DNA from: a bacterium
GTDB lineage: Bacteria; Verrucomicrobiota; Verrucomicrobiia; Verrucomicrobiales; Akkermansiaceae
Direction of reading: 5' to 3'
Assembly (NCBI GenBank): GCA_018222765.1
Contig: JAAEZT010000003.1
Coordinates: 124,001-188,000, forward strand
DNA length: 64,000 nucleotides
In this document: piece by piece, positions 8,761 to 17,520 of the stretch
Position numbering within the stretch: the first letter of the stretch is position 1
Layout: each line of letters begins with the position of its first letter
Program-made: the position numbers and the translations under genes
Notes under the pieces: generated by a model
Seen by the model: only the letters and a program-made list of their open reading frames with translations
Told to the model about the DNA's origin: nothing
The model's database searches: none

Positions 8761-10203
8761 ATGAAATTCCTCGAACACGAACTCGCTTACCGCCGGACGA
8801 TGCAGTCTCAGATGACCCGCCGCGACGCGCTTGCAAAAATGGGTGCCGGAATTGGCAGTATTGGCCTAGCAAGCATGTTTGGGAACAACGCTCTCGGTGC
8901 GGAATCCTCGGCCAATCCCCTCGCCCCGAAAGCTCCTCACTTTGCCCCGAAAGCGAAGCGGCTCATTCAATTGTTCATGCCCGGCGGGCCCTCGCAAGTG
9001 GACACCTTCGATTACAAGCCGATGATCGCCAAGCACGCCGGCGAACGACCGGAAAGCGTCAATCGCAAGTCGCTCCGCAATACCAAGTTGGGCCTAATGC
9101 CCTCGCCCTTCGAATTCAAGCAATATGGCGAATGCGGAAAATGGGTCAGCGATATTTTTCCGGAAACCGCCAAGTGTGTCGACGACATCACCTTCATCCA
9201 CTCGATGCACACCGACATTCCCGAACACGCCGGTGGCATCCTCATGACCAACCTCGGAGCGCTGCAACCCAACCGTCCGAGCATGGGCTCTTGGCTGACC
9301 TACGGGCTCGGCGCAGAAACCGAAAACCTCCCGGGCTTTGTCGCGATGTCTCCGCGCGCCCAGCCTCGTGGCAAGATTGCCAACTGGGGCAATGCTTTCC
9401 TTCCCGGTGCCTACGCCGGATCTTATGTGAACATTCAAAGCATGAAACCGGATGCGGTCATTCGTGATTTGAAGAACTCCAATCTCTCACGGGAAGAACA
9501 ACGCAAACAGGCCGACCTCCTGACACAAATCAACAAGCTTCACCTGGAACGTCTCGAACAGGACCAGAATCTTGAGGCTGGCATTCAAGCCATGGAGATG
9601 GCTTTTCGAATGCAATTTTCGGTGCCGGAAGTTTTCGATGTTTCGAAGGAGAGCGAGGAGACCAAAAAGCTCTACGGCGAAAGCGAATTTGCCAAAGGAT
9701 GCCTCATCGCCCGGCGCCTGGTTGAGGAAGGCGTGCGCGTCGTCCAGCTCTCGCATTCCATCGATGGCTACGACATTGCCTGGGACACCGGCCATGGCGA
9801 TATCGTTGGTGGTCATGCCAAACTGGCTAAAGCCTGCGACCAGGGAATCGCCGCGCTTTTGAAAGATCTCGAAGGCCGCGGCCTGCTCGAAGAAACGCTC
9901 GTCGTCTGGGGCGGCGAGTTTGGACGCGCTCCCACTTCAGAAGGAAAGAAAGGTCGTGACCACGATCACTACGGCTACACCACCTGGATGGCCGGCGGCG
10001 GTGTGAAGAAAGGATTTAGCTACGGCGCCACCGACGAATTTGGATTGTCCGCCGTCGAGAACCGCGTCCACGTCCACGACATGAACGCAACCATCCTTCA
10101 CCTCATGGGACTCGACCACAAGAAGCTCACCTATCGCTATTCCGGCCGAGACTACCGCCTCACCGACGTCCACGGGCACGTCGTGCACGATATCATCGCG
10201 TAG
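8761..10203 (+). CDS. DUF1501 protein, exported by Tat
   Basis: 480 residues from the ATG at 8761, chosen because it follows the previous stop by 5 bases and places a twin-arginine-type signal (MTRRDALAKMGAGIGSIGLA) near the N-terminus. DUF1501 belongs to the alkaline phosphatase/sulfatase-like superfamily. The expected motifs are present: MPGGPSQVDTFDYKP, VWGGEFGRAPTSEG, RDHDHYGYTTWMAGGG and HVHDMNATILHLMGLDH, followed by YRYSGRDYRLTDVHG. These supply His and Asp residues that could bind metal. Substrate and reaction are unknown for the family. It is almost certainly co-transcribed with the DUF1549/DUF1553 gene upstream and acts with it outside the cytoplasm. A second pair of the same kind lies at 19564-23534. 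Confidence 0.93.
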   Translation: MKFLEHELAYRRTMQSQMTRRDALAKMGAGIGSIGLASMFGNNALGAESSANPLAPKAPHFAPKAKRLIQLFMPGGPSQVDTFDYKPMIAKHAGERPESVNRKSLRNTKLGLMPSPFEFKQYGECGKWVSDIFPETAKCVDDITFIHSMHTDIPEHAGGILMTNLGALQPNRPSMGSWLTYGLGAETENLPGFVAMSPRAQPRGKIANWGNAFLPGAYAGSYVNIQSMKPDAVIRDLKNSNLSREEQRKQADLLTQINKLHLERLEQDQNLEAGIQAMEMAFRMQFSVPEVFDVSKESEETKKLYGESEFAKGCLIARRLVEEGVRVVQLSHSIDGYDIAWDTGHGDIVGGHAKLAKACDQGIAALLKDLEGRGLLEETLVVWGGEFGRAPTSEGKKGRDHDHYGYTTWMAGGGVKKGFSYGATDEFGLSAVENRVHVHDMNATILHLMGLDHKKLTYRYSGRDYRLTDVHGHVVHDIIA

Positions 10204-10416
10204 CGCGAGGATTCCCACCTCTCCCCCAGGGAACGCGGAGTCGCCTACCCATCCGCAACCTGCCTACATTTAACCCACTTGCTTTCACATTTATAGATTG
10301 TCTGGAGCTCTGGAGTGATCATTACCGTTCAGGAGGCGCCTTACCTTCCATTTGGCCATCCCGGTTCGCATCGGTGATTCCAGCTCGAGCACTCCGCCAC
10401 CTGTATAACCATTTCT

Positions 10417-13400
10417 ATGACTATTTCCGGCCGTTTGTTCATCTCCGCTTTCACCACGCTCATCGCACTGCTGTCCCCAACCGTTCAGGCCGGCACCCTG
10501 ACTTTGGGGTCCCGGGTCCTGGTGACAGAGAACAACGCGAAATTCAATATTTCGGTGTTCGACGGGGCGGCAGGCTATGACAATGCCGGCACTCTCACCA
10601 CCAATCCTCCCTATACCACCGGAACATTTGGTGATGGCACGGTGGTCGACTACAATCTCTTCCACAGCCCCAACGACACGATCGTCAGCTATGCCAGCGG
10701 AGGGGCCAGTCTGATTAGCAACGGCACCTCAGCTGCAGGAAACATCAACGGTTCGGGGTCGGACTGGACGAACCTCTGGACCGACAGCGATCCAGGGGGC
10801 GACTTGACCGCACCAAGCAACCCGAAGGACTTCACCAACGGTTCGGTGCCCAGAACCTTCGCCCGGACGGCGAACATTACCGGCACAATTGACATCTCCG
10901 GTCTCACATCGGGAGAGGTCTACATCCCGCATGGGACCTACATCAACAACTGGACGCTCACCCTCACCATGACCGGCCCCGGACAGCCAACTCTGGCGGC
11001 CACCGACACCCAGAGTGGCAATGGCTCGAGCACGAACTTCGGATGGATCACCGACTTCGCCTTCACCGACGCCTCTCTCTACGACACCATCACTTATACC
11101 TACACTAACTCCGACTCCGACGGATCCCGCGCCCGTTTTATGGGCGTCATTCTCGACGGCACCGCCACCGTCTTTGCTCCGCCTACCGTCATTAATTCCG
11201 CCGCTTCCAACATCATCTCCTCCGGTGCAACCCTCAACGGCGAAGTCACCAACACCGGCGGTCAAAGCCCGGACGCCATCCTCTACTGGGGTGACAACGA
11301 CGGTGGCACCACTCCCGGAAATTGGGACAATGCCATCCCACTCGGAGCGAAGGGCAGCACCTTCTCAGCCAACATCAGCGGCCTGAGTATCACCACCACC
11401 TACTACTTCCGCGCATTCGCCAGCAACAGCGCCGGGGACGACTGGGCCGATACCACGTCCTCCTTCGTCACCGCGGCTGCCCCCAATCCCCCGGAGGTCA
11501 CCAACAACCCGGCCACCAGCATCACCTTCACCGCCGCCGACCTCAATGGCACCATCACCAACACCGGAGGAGAGTCCCCTGACGTGACGATCTACTACGG
11601 CGACAACGACGGCGGGACCACTCCCGGAAGCTGGGACAACTCAGTCGTCATTGGTCCCGAGTCCGGCGCCTTCAGCACTTCCGTTTTTGCCCTCACCCAC
11701 GACACGACTTACTTCTACCGCGCCTTTGCCGAAAACCCCGGCGGAACCGATTGGGCACCCTCCACCGCCAACTTCACCACCCTCGCGTTCTCTCTGCCAA
11801 GCCTCACCAACACCGCCGCCACCGACATTTCGGGCATTTCAGCGCAGGTCGGCGGAGACGTCACTGACACCGGCGACGACGACCCGGTCGTGACCATTTA
11901 CTATGGTGACAACGACGGCGGCACCAACGCGGGAAGCTGGGACGATTCGATCTCGCTCGGCAACCAGAGCGGAAATTTTTCGACCTACCTCACCGAACTC
12001 AGCCCGAACACCACCTACTACTTCCGCGCCAGCGGCCAGAACGGAGCCGGCACCGCCTGGGCCGGTTCCTCTCTCAGCTTCACCACCACCAATTTCGGCG
12101 ACGTGGTCATCAACGAGTTCATGGCTGCCAATGATGCCGGCACCAAAAACAACCCCAACGGCTGGTATCCCATCTCAAACCAAGTCCCGGGCACCAGCGA
12201 CGACTGGATCGAAATCCTCAACCTCAGCGGCGGCACCATCAACCTCGACGGCTGGCACCTCACCGACAATACGGGAAACCTCACCAAGTGGACCTTCCCG
12301 TCAGGAACCTCCCTCGACGGCGGAAGCTTTCTCCTCGTCTACGCCTCGGGCGACGGCACTCCCGATGCAAATGGCAACCTCCATACCAGCTTCTCCCTCT
12401 CCAAGGGCGGGGAATACCTCGCACTCGTCCGCCCCGACCTCACGATCGCCAGCGAATTCGGTCCCAACGGCACCGACTACCCTGGGCAGGACGACGACTT
12501 TTCCTACGGCATCCATCCCCTCAATACCGAATCCGTTTACTTCTCTTCTCCCACTCCCGGGACTACCAACGACCAGAACGGCATCGCCCGGGTCGAAGAC
12601 ACCAAGTTCTCCCCCGACCGCGGCTACTACCAGAACAATGTCGACGTCACCATCACCACCGTCACTCCGGGTGCCACCATCTATTACACCACCGACGGCA
12701 CCTCTCCGGTCAATGCCGTCGGGAGTCCCACTGGTTCCGCCACCGTCTACAGCGGCCTCATTACTCTCACCCAGACCACGCCTCTCCGTGCCGCCGCCGT
12801 GAAGAGTGGTCTCGCCCCCACCAACATCGATACCCATTCCTACTTCATTCTCGATATCGACGGCGCCGCCGCTGACGGCACCGACCCGGGTGGCTTCAAC
12901 ACCTCCTTCATCGAAGGATCCGGCATGGATACCGAGGTCTCAAAAGCAACCGCGACCGCCACCGGCCACACCACCTCCACCGCGCAAACGATGCTCCTAG
13001 GCCTCCGCGATATTCCCACCGTCTCAATCGCCAAGGACGGCGGTGGAATTGGCTCTGGTGAGCAGGCCTGTTCGGCGGAATTCATCCCCATCAACGGCGA
13101 CCCCCGCGAAGATTGGCAGATCAACTGCGGTGCCAGAATCTTTGGCGGAGCCAGCCGAAGCCAAAGCCCAAAAAAATCCATCAAACTGAGCTTCAGCAGC
13201 ACCTATGGCCCAGGAAAACTCCGTAAAGCCATCTTCCCCGGCTCCGAAGTCGAGGAGTTCAACTCCCTCGCCTTCCGCGGCGGATACAACAATTCCTGGA
13301 TTCACTGGGGTGGCGATCAACGGGACCGTGGCTCCATGATCCGTGACCAATGGATGCGCCAGACCATGCTCGACATGGGCAACCCCGCCGCTGGTGAGGG

Positions 13401-16400
13401 CTTCATGGTCCACGTCTTCATCAACGGCAACTACTGGGGCGTCCACAACCTTTGCGAGCGCCCCGAATCCTCCCACTACGCGGCCTACAACGGCGGGGAC
13501 GAAGATGCCCTCGACGCCAACAATGGCGGAGCCCCGATCGATGGAAACTCGACGGCCTTCGATGCCATGAAGGCGCTCGTCAACAACACCTCCACCCCCG
13601 ACTACTGGACCAAGGTGCAGCAAGTGATCGATATCGACCAATACATCGATTACCAAATCATCAACAAGTTTGGTGGCAATGGCGACCTCAAGTCGAACGG
13701 CAACTGGCGTTCCGCAGGCGGCGGGCCGTTTCCCGGCGGCCAACCCGAACTCATGGCTCCCTGGCAGCTCTACTCGTGGGACGGGGAGCGCACTCTCGAA
13801 AGCCAAACCGCGGGCAACACCCCCCTCGACCCGTTTGGAGTGCGGGGCACCCTGCAGGGCAATGACGAATACAAAATGCGCTTCGCCGACCGCCTCCATC
13901 AATACTTCTTCAACAACGGTGCCCTCACTCCCGCTGCCACCAAGGCTCGCTGGATGAAGTATGCCGACGTCCTCGACCGCGCCATCATCGCCGAGTCCGC
14001 CCGCTGGGGAGACCACCGCCGCGCCGTCCCCTACACCCGAGACGTCGAGTGGCTGAACGAGCAAGCCCGCCTCTGCAACGACTACTTCCCGGTCCGCACC
14101 AACAATGTCTTCAACGCCTACGGTAGCCTCTACCCAAATACCGACGCCCCGATCTTCCAAGTCAACGGTTCCCCGCAACACGGCGGCGCCATCCCCGGCG
14201 GTGGAACGCTCACCATCACCGCCACCTCCGGCACCATCTATTACACCACCGACGGCAGCGATCCCCGCCTCGAAGGCGGCGCGATTAACTCCGGTTCCAC
14301 TACCGCCATTTCCTCCGGGTCGACCGTCAGCCTTGCCGCCAGCGGCCTCGTCCGCATGCGTGCTCTCAACGGCGGCGAATGGTCCGCCATTAGCGAAGCC
14401 ACCTTCTATGTGGAACGCCTCGCCGGCCCCGGTGACCTCGCCATCACCGAGATCCACTACAACCCCTACCGCGCCGACGCTTTCGAAAAAGTCGCCGGCG
14501 CCGGACTCACTGTTCCCCGTAGCTTCGACAACCCCGACGACTTCGAATTCATCGAGATTCACAACATCTCCGGCGAAGCTCTCAACCTCGATGGTGTGTA
14601 CTTCACAACCGGCATCGGATTTACTTTCGGACCCACCACCATCCCCGCCGGAGGTTATGTCGTCGTCGTTAAAGATCTTGAAGCCTTCAGTGTCCGCTAC
14701 CCCTCTGTCACTCCCGCCGGAGCCTTCTCGGGCAGCCTCGACAACGGCGGCGAAACCCTCGTCCTCCAGTCCGCGTCCGCGGGCCCCATTCTCACCTTCA
14801 ATTACGACGATTCCGGTCAATGGCCCGGGCGTGCCGATGGCAACGGATCGTCTCTTGAACTCATCAATACCGCCGGCAGCTACCTTGACTCGCAAAACTG
14901 GCGACCCAGCTCCGAGTTCAATGGCTCACCGGGAATCTCCGGCACCGGTCCGGACGGACGTATCGTCATCAACGAAGTCCTCTCCCACACCGACGCTCCC
15001 AGCATGGACACCATCGAGCTCTACAACCCAACCGGCAGCCCGGTCAACATCTCGGGTTGGATTCTTAGTGACGACAACAACGCCTATCCTTCCTTCTCCC
15101 TTCCTTCCACCACCGTGAACTCGGGAGACTACGTCACCTTCGACGAAGACGATTTTAACATCACTCCGACGGGCACGATCAGTGCCTACGCTGGCACCCC
15201 CGCCGCCTCTCCCACCACCGTGACGGCGCCCGGCCATGGCCTCTCTACCGGAAACACCATTACCATCGAGGGATACGGAGGAACCGGCGGATACAGCGAC
15301 ACCTTCGAGATCATTGTCACCGGAGCCAACACCTTCACGATCGATACTCCCTTCCTCGACAACGACTCGACGAAAGGCGATTGGATTTTTGGGCGTCCCT
15401 TCGGTCTCAGCTCGTCGCGCGGAGAAGATCTCTGGTTGCTCGAAACCGATCCCTCCGGGCGCCCCATCAAGTTCATCGACCGCGTCGATTTTGCCGCGGC
15501 TTTCAACGGGGAAGCCCTCGGCAGATGGCCCAACGGCTCCGGAACGGGAACACTTATCAGCATGGCATCCACTACCCTGGGCTTCGAAAACCTGGCTCCC
15601 AAAATCGGACCCGTCATCGTTTCCGAGGTCATGTACCACCCCGATGTCCCCACCGAGGACAACCTCGAGTTCGTGGAAATCTGCAACACCGGAACGATCA
15701 CCGAAAACCTCGACCACTGGCGCCTCCGCGGGGGAACCGATTTCGACTTCACCTCCGCCCATAGCCTCGCCCCCGGCGGACTACTTGTCATCGTCGCCTT
15801 CGACCCGGTTGCCGAACCCGCCGTAGCCGCCGCCTTCCGCGCGGAATACGGGATCGACGGCACCATTCCCTTGGTCGGCCCCTTCACCGACGGCCCCCTC
15901 GACAACGCCAGCGGCACCGTCAGATTGCAACGCCCCGATTCCCCGCCGGCCGGTGAGCCGACCTTCTACCCTCAGGTCACCGAGGACGAGGTCATCTACC
16001 AAAGCCTCGCGCCCTGGCCACTCGGCGCCGGCGGCAATGGCGATTCCCTCAACCGCCTCGGGCCTTCCTCTTTCGGCAATTTCGCCGGCAGCTGGATCGA
16101 CAACTTCCCAAGCCCGGGTGGGAAATTCCTGAACTACGAATCCTGGAGCACGGCCTGGGGAGTGGGCGGCGAATTGCTCGACCCCGACCTCGATGGCATC
16201 GTCAACCTCATCGAGTTTGCTCTGGGGCTAAACCCTACTGTTAGCAACCTCAACGCCACCGCAAATCCGGTCGTGGAAGGAGGTAACTTAACCCTGACCT
16301 TCACCAGGAATCTCCTCCTCTCCGGGGTCACTTCCGTTGTCCAATCTTCCCCTGATCTGGAAAATTGGACCGACGTTCCCGACTCCCTCGTCTCCTCCTC

Positions 16401-16479
16401 CAACTTCAATGAGGTCCGCAAGGCCAGCGTCACCATGGTCCCCAAAGACCTCTACCTCCGGCTTAAGATCACCCAATGA
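10417..16479 (+). CDS. Giant secreted CotH / lamin-tail domain protein
   Basis: A 2020-residue secreted protein with a signal peptide ending near VQAG. From N to C: a beta-rich region to about 250; three repeats of about 100 residues (254-557) each with a WGDNDGG or YGDNDGG motif; a lamin-tail domain (about 561-720, VVINEFMAANDAG); a chitobiase-C-terminal-like domain (about 729-810, TIYYTTDGTSP); a CotH kinase-like domain (about 865-1228, with FNSLAFRGGYNNSW and HVFINGNYWGVHNL); a second chitobiase-like domain (TIYYTTDGSDPR); and three more lamin-tail domains (LAITEIHYNP, IVINEVLSH, VIVSEVMYHP). The end holds DPDLDGIVNLIEFALGLNP, a calcium-loop-like segment common near C-termini in Verrucomicrobiota. 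CotH of Bacillus is an atypical protein kinase; activity here is unproven. It is a single-gene unit. Confidence 0.9.
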   Translation: MTISGRLFISAFTTLIALLSPTVQAGTLTLGSRVLVTENNAKFNISVFDGAAGYDNAGTLTTNPPYTTGTFGDGTVVDYNLFHSPNDTIVSYASGGASLISNGTSAAGNINGSGSDWTNLWTDSDPGGDLTAPSNPKDFTNGSVPRTFARTANITGTIDISGLTSGEVYIPHGTYINNWTLTLTMTGPGQPTLAATDTQSGNGSSTNFGWITDFAFTDASLYDTITYTYTNSDSDGSRARFMGVILDGTATVFAPPTVINSAASNIISSGATLNGEVTNTGGQSPDAILYWGDNDGGTTPGNWDNAIPLGAKGSTFSANISGLSITTTYYFRAFASNSAGDDWADTTSSFVTAAAPNPPEVTNNPATSITFTAADLNGTITNTGGESPDVTIYYGDNDGGTTPGSWDNSVVIGPESGAFSTSVFALTHDTTYFYRAFAENPGGTDWAPSTANFTTLAFSLPSLTNTAATDISGISAQVGGDVTDTGDDDPVVTIYYGDNDGGTNAGSWDDSISLGNQSGNFSTYLTELSPNTTYYFRASGQNGAGTAWAGSSLSFTTTNFGDVVINEFMAANDAGTKNNPNGWYPISNQVPGTSDDWIEILNLSGGTINLDGWHLTDNTGNLTKWTFPSGTSLDGGSFLLVYASGDGTPDANGNLHTSFSLSKGGEYLALVRPDLTIASEFGPNGTDYPGQDDDFSYGIHPLNTESVYFSSPTPGTTNDQNGIARVEDTKFSPDRGYYQNNVDVTITTVTPGATIYYTTDGTSPVNAVGSPTGSATVYSGLITLTQTTPLRAAAVKSGLAPTNIDTHSYFILDIDGAAADGTDPGGFNTSFIEGSGMDTEVSKATATATGHTTSTAQTMLLGLRDIPTVSIAKDGGGIGSGEQACSAEFIPINGDPREDWQINCGARIFGGASRSQSPKKSIKLSFSSTYGPGKLRKAIFPGSEVEEFNSLAFRGGYNNSWIHWGGDQRDRGSMIRDQWMRQTMLDMGNPAAGEGFMVHVFINGNYWGVHNLCERPESSHYAAYNGGDEDALDANNGGAPIDGNSTAFDAMKALVNNTSTPDYWTKVQQVIDIDQYIDYQIINKFGGNGDLKSNGNWRSAGGGPFPGGQPELMAPWQLYSWDGERTLESQTAGNTPLDPFGVRGTLQGNDEYKMRFADRLHQYFFNNGALTPAATKARWMKYADVLDRAIIAESARWGDHRRAVPYTRDVEWLNEQARLCNDYFPVRTNNVFNAYGSLYPNTDAPIFQVNGSPQHGGAIPGGGTLTITATSGTIYYTTDGSDPRLEGGAINSGSTTAISSGSTVSLAASGLVRMRALNGGEWSAISEATFYVERLAGPGDLAITEIHYNPYRADAFEKVAGAGLTVPRSFDNPDDFEFIEIHNISGEALNLDGVYFTTGIGFTFGPTTIPAGGYVVVVKDLEAFSVRYPSVTPAGAFSGSLDNGGETLVLQSASAGPILTFNYDDSGQWPGRADGNGSSLELINTAGSYLDSQNWRPSSEFNGSPGISGTGPDGRIVINEVLSHTDAPSMDTIELYNPTGSPVNISGWILSDDNNAYPSFSLPSTTVNSGDYVTFDEDDFNITPTGTISAYAGTPAASPTTVTAPGHGLSTGNTITIEGYGGTGGYSDTFEIIVTGANTFTIDTPFLDNDSTKGDWIFGRPFGLSSSRGEDLWLLETDPSGRPIKFIDRVDFAAAFNGEALGRWPNGSGTGTLISMASTTLGFENLAPKIGPVIVSEVMYHPDVPTEDNLEFVEICNTGTITENLDHWRLRGGTDFDFTSAHSLAPGGLLVIVAFDPVAEPAVAAAFRAEYGIDGTIPLVGPFTDGPLDNASGTVRLQRPDSPPAGEPTFYPQVTEDEVIYQSLAPWPLGAGGNGDSLNRLGPSSFGNFAGSWIDNFPSPGGKFLNYESWSTAWGVGGELLDPDLDGIVNLIEFALGLNPTVSNLNATANPVVEGGNLTLTFTRNLLLSGVTSVVQSSPDLENWTDVPDSLVSSSNFNEVRKASVTMVPKDLYLRLKITQ
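11177..12090 (+). repeat. Three tandem ~100-residue repeats inside the CotH protein gene
   Basis: Three consecutive coding repeats of roughly 305 bases. Each encodes a start like LTNTAATDISGISAQ or VINSAASNIISSGATL, then a GDNDGGTTPGNWDN-type core, then TTYYFRAFA. They look like fibronectin-type-III-like beta sandwiches, the sort of spacer found in long surface proteins. The copies are clearly related at protein level but diverged at DNA level. Confidence 0.8.
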
Positions 16480-16507
16480 TCCCTGAACGAAGGATCCTAC
16501 CTCCTGT

Positions 16508-17323
16508 CTACCCTTCCTCAATGCGAAAGAACAGAGCCTCCGCCTGAACGCCCAGAAGAGGGAAGGTCACGGTGATGTGCTCGGGGTCATCGGGATTCTC
16601 GTCACGTTCGTCTGTGATGCCGTCGTCCAAGTCCGCGTCCCAATCGATCATGTCGGACGAGTATCTTGCGATGTAGGCCGCGGCACCGGTCTTGCTCCAG
16701 GTCAGGGTCACCGCTGGATTCGGGGCGAGCGAGTAATCAATCGCGGTAATGACAAGAGGAGCAGAGGGTCCCGTATCCCGGAGCCCAGCTGTGACGATCA
16801 CTTGTCCGGCATCACCATCGACGTTCGTATTCTCAAGCCAGACAAGATTATCCCCCTGGGTCAGACCAAAATCAGCAAACGACAAGCCACTAAAGGTATG
16901 AGTTGAGGTAACTTCAATCACGTCTCCAGCTTCGATCTCATCATCCATGAGAACTTGTCCATTATTCTGCTGAAAACGAATCGAGTTGGTATTGGCTTCC
17001 CAGGAATCGATGGTCCCAAACAAGTCAGTAGTCGACGAAAACACCTCATTTTGGACCGTCAGGGTGAACGCATTCACTGGTGCAGCAACACCAGACCCAA
17101 GCTGGAATTGTTCGTTAACCGTATCCAATAAAGTCGCGCCTCCCAAAATGGCTCCCTTATTACTCTCGGTCAGACCGGTGAGATCAAGGGTTCCGGAAAC
17201 GTAAAGGATCACATCGCCATCAGCCTCGGTAAATTCCAGTAAGATCTCAGCGTCCGAGTCCTGAGAGAGATTGAAACCGAGTGCCAAGACAACAGTTGCC
17301 GCCTTAAGAGCTGTTTTCATCAT
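16508..17323 (-). CDS. Secreted protein with shared C-terminal module
   Basis: About 271 residues from the double ATG at 17323/17320, preceded by AGAAG. A signal peptide (KAATVVLALGFNLSQDSDA) is followed by beta-rich sequence (ILLEFTEADGDVILYVSG, VNAFTLTVQNEVFSSTTD) with no recognised enzymatic motif. The C-terminal 80 residues, from LVITAIDYSLAPNPAVTLTW to ALFFRIEEG, are clearly related to the ends of the proteins at 4959-6155 and 30437-32017, including the invariant DLDDGI core. The gene has a long, hairpin-rich leader (17324-17520). It converges with the CotH gene. Function unknown; the module suggests cell-surface sorting or attachment. Confidence 0.8.
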   Translation of the reverse strand: MMKTALKAATVVLALGFNLSQDSDAEILLEFTEADGDVILYVSGTLDLTGLTESNKGAILGGATLLDTVNEQFQLGSGVAAPVNAFTLTVQNEVFSSTTDLFGTIDSWEANTNSIRFQQNNGQVLMDDEIEAGDVIEVTSTHTFSGLSFADFGLTQGDNLVWLENTNVDGDAGQVIVTAGLRDTGPSAPLVITAIDYSLAPNPAVTLTWSKTGAAAYIARYSSDMIDWDADLDDGITDERDENPDDPEHITVTFPLLGVQAEALFFRIEEG

Positions 17324-17520
17324 GATCGTTTTTCTTCTTTTAGTGCAGCGGAGCATTCTTTCTGAGCTGCAGCGCATCCCCATAGTGATCACTAGTCCAA
17401 CAAGAGCAAGCTTGTGGTAGGCCCGGGATACTTTCCCTTCGCCTGGGTCGACTGTGAGGCGAAGCAGGCTGTATCTCCTGACTCACATGCCCGCGGGGCC
17501 AAGGTAACTTCTCTCCTCCC
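17324..17520 (-). promoter_or_regulatory. Hairpin-rich leader, candidate structured RNA or promoter region
   Basis: The 197 bases between the glycosyltransferase stop and the start of the secreted-protein gene hold several inverted repeats. One is CTTCGCCT (17437-17444) with AGGCGAAG (17457-17464), a perfect 8-bp stem. Others are ACAAG/CTTGT (17400-17415), TGCAGC/GCTGCA (17344-17371), the 12-bp palindrome TAGTGATCACTA (17383-17394) and GCCC/GGGC (17489-17499). On the minus strand AGTCAGGAGATAC precedes the large hairpin, recalling the CAGGAGA box near the end of cobalamin riboswitches, but the rest of that riboswitch is not seen. It could be a leader RNA, a terminator for the glycosyltransferase gene, or both. 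Confidence 0.4.

Noticed and set aside
10204-10416. RNA gene or regulatory element in the 213-base gap before the CotH gene
   Set aside because: No convincing tRNA, hairpin with T run, or promoter pattern could be seen.
11177-12090. Regular repeats in the CotH gene as a CRISPR or transposon-like array
   Set aside because: The repeat unit is about 305 bases, in frame and coding for beta-sandwich domains; there are no short identical repeats with unique spacers.
13024-14895. A 623-codon open frame antisense to the CotH gene
   Set aside because: Its translation is Gly/Val/Asp-rich without domains, while the opposite strand encodes recognisable CotH and lamin-tail domains. Long antisense frames are expected in GC-rich biased genes.
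17400-17520. Cobalamin riboswitch
   Set aside because: Only the CAGGAGA-like box is similar. The other conserved parts of the cobalamin aptamer are not visible and the upstream 36 bases to the previous stop are too short to hold them.
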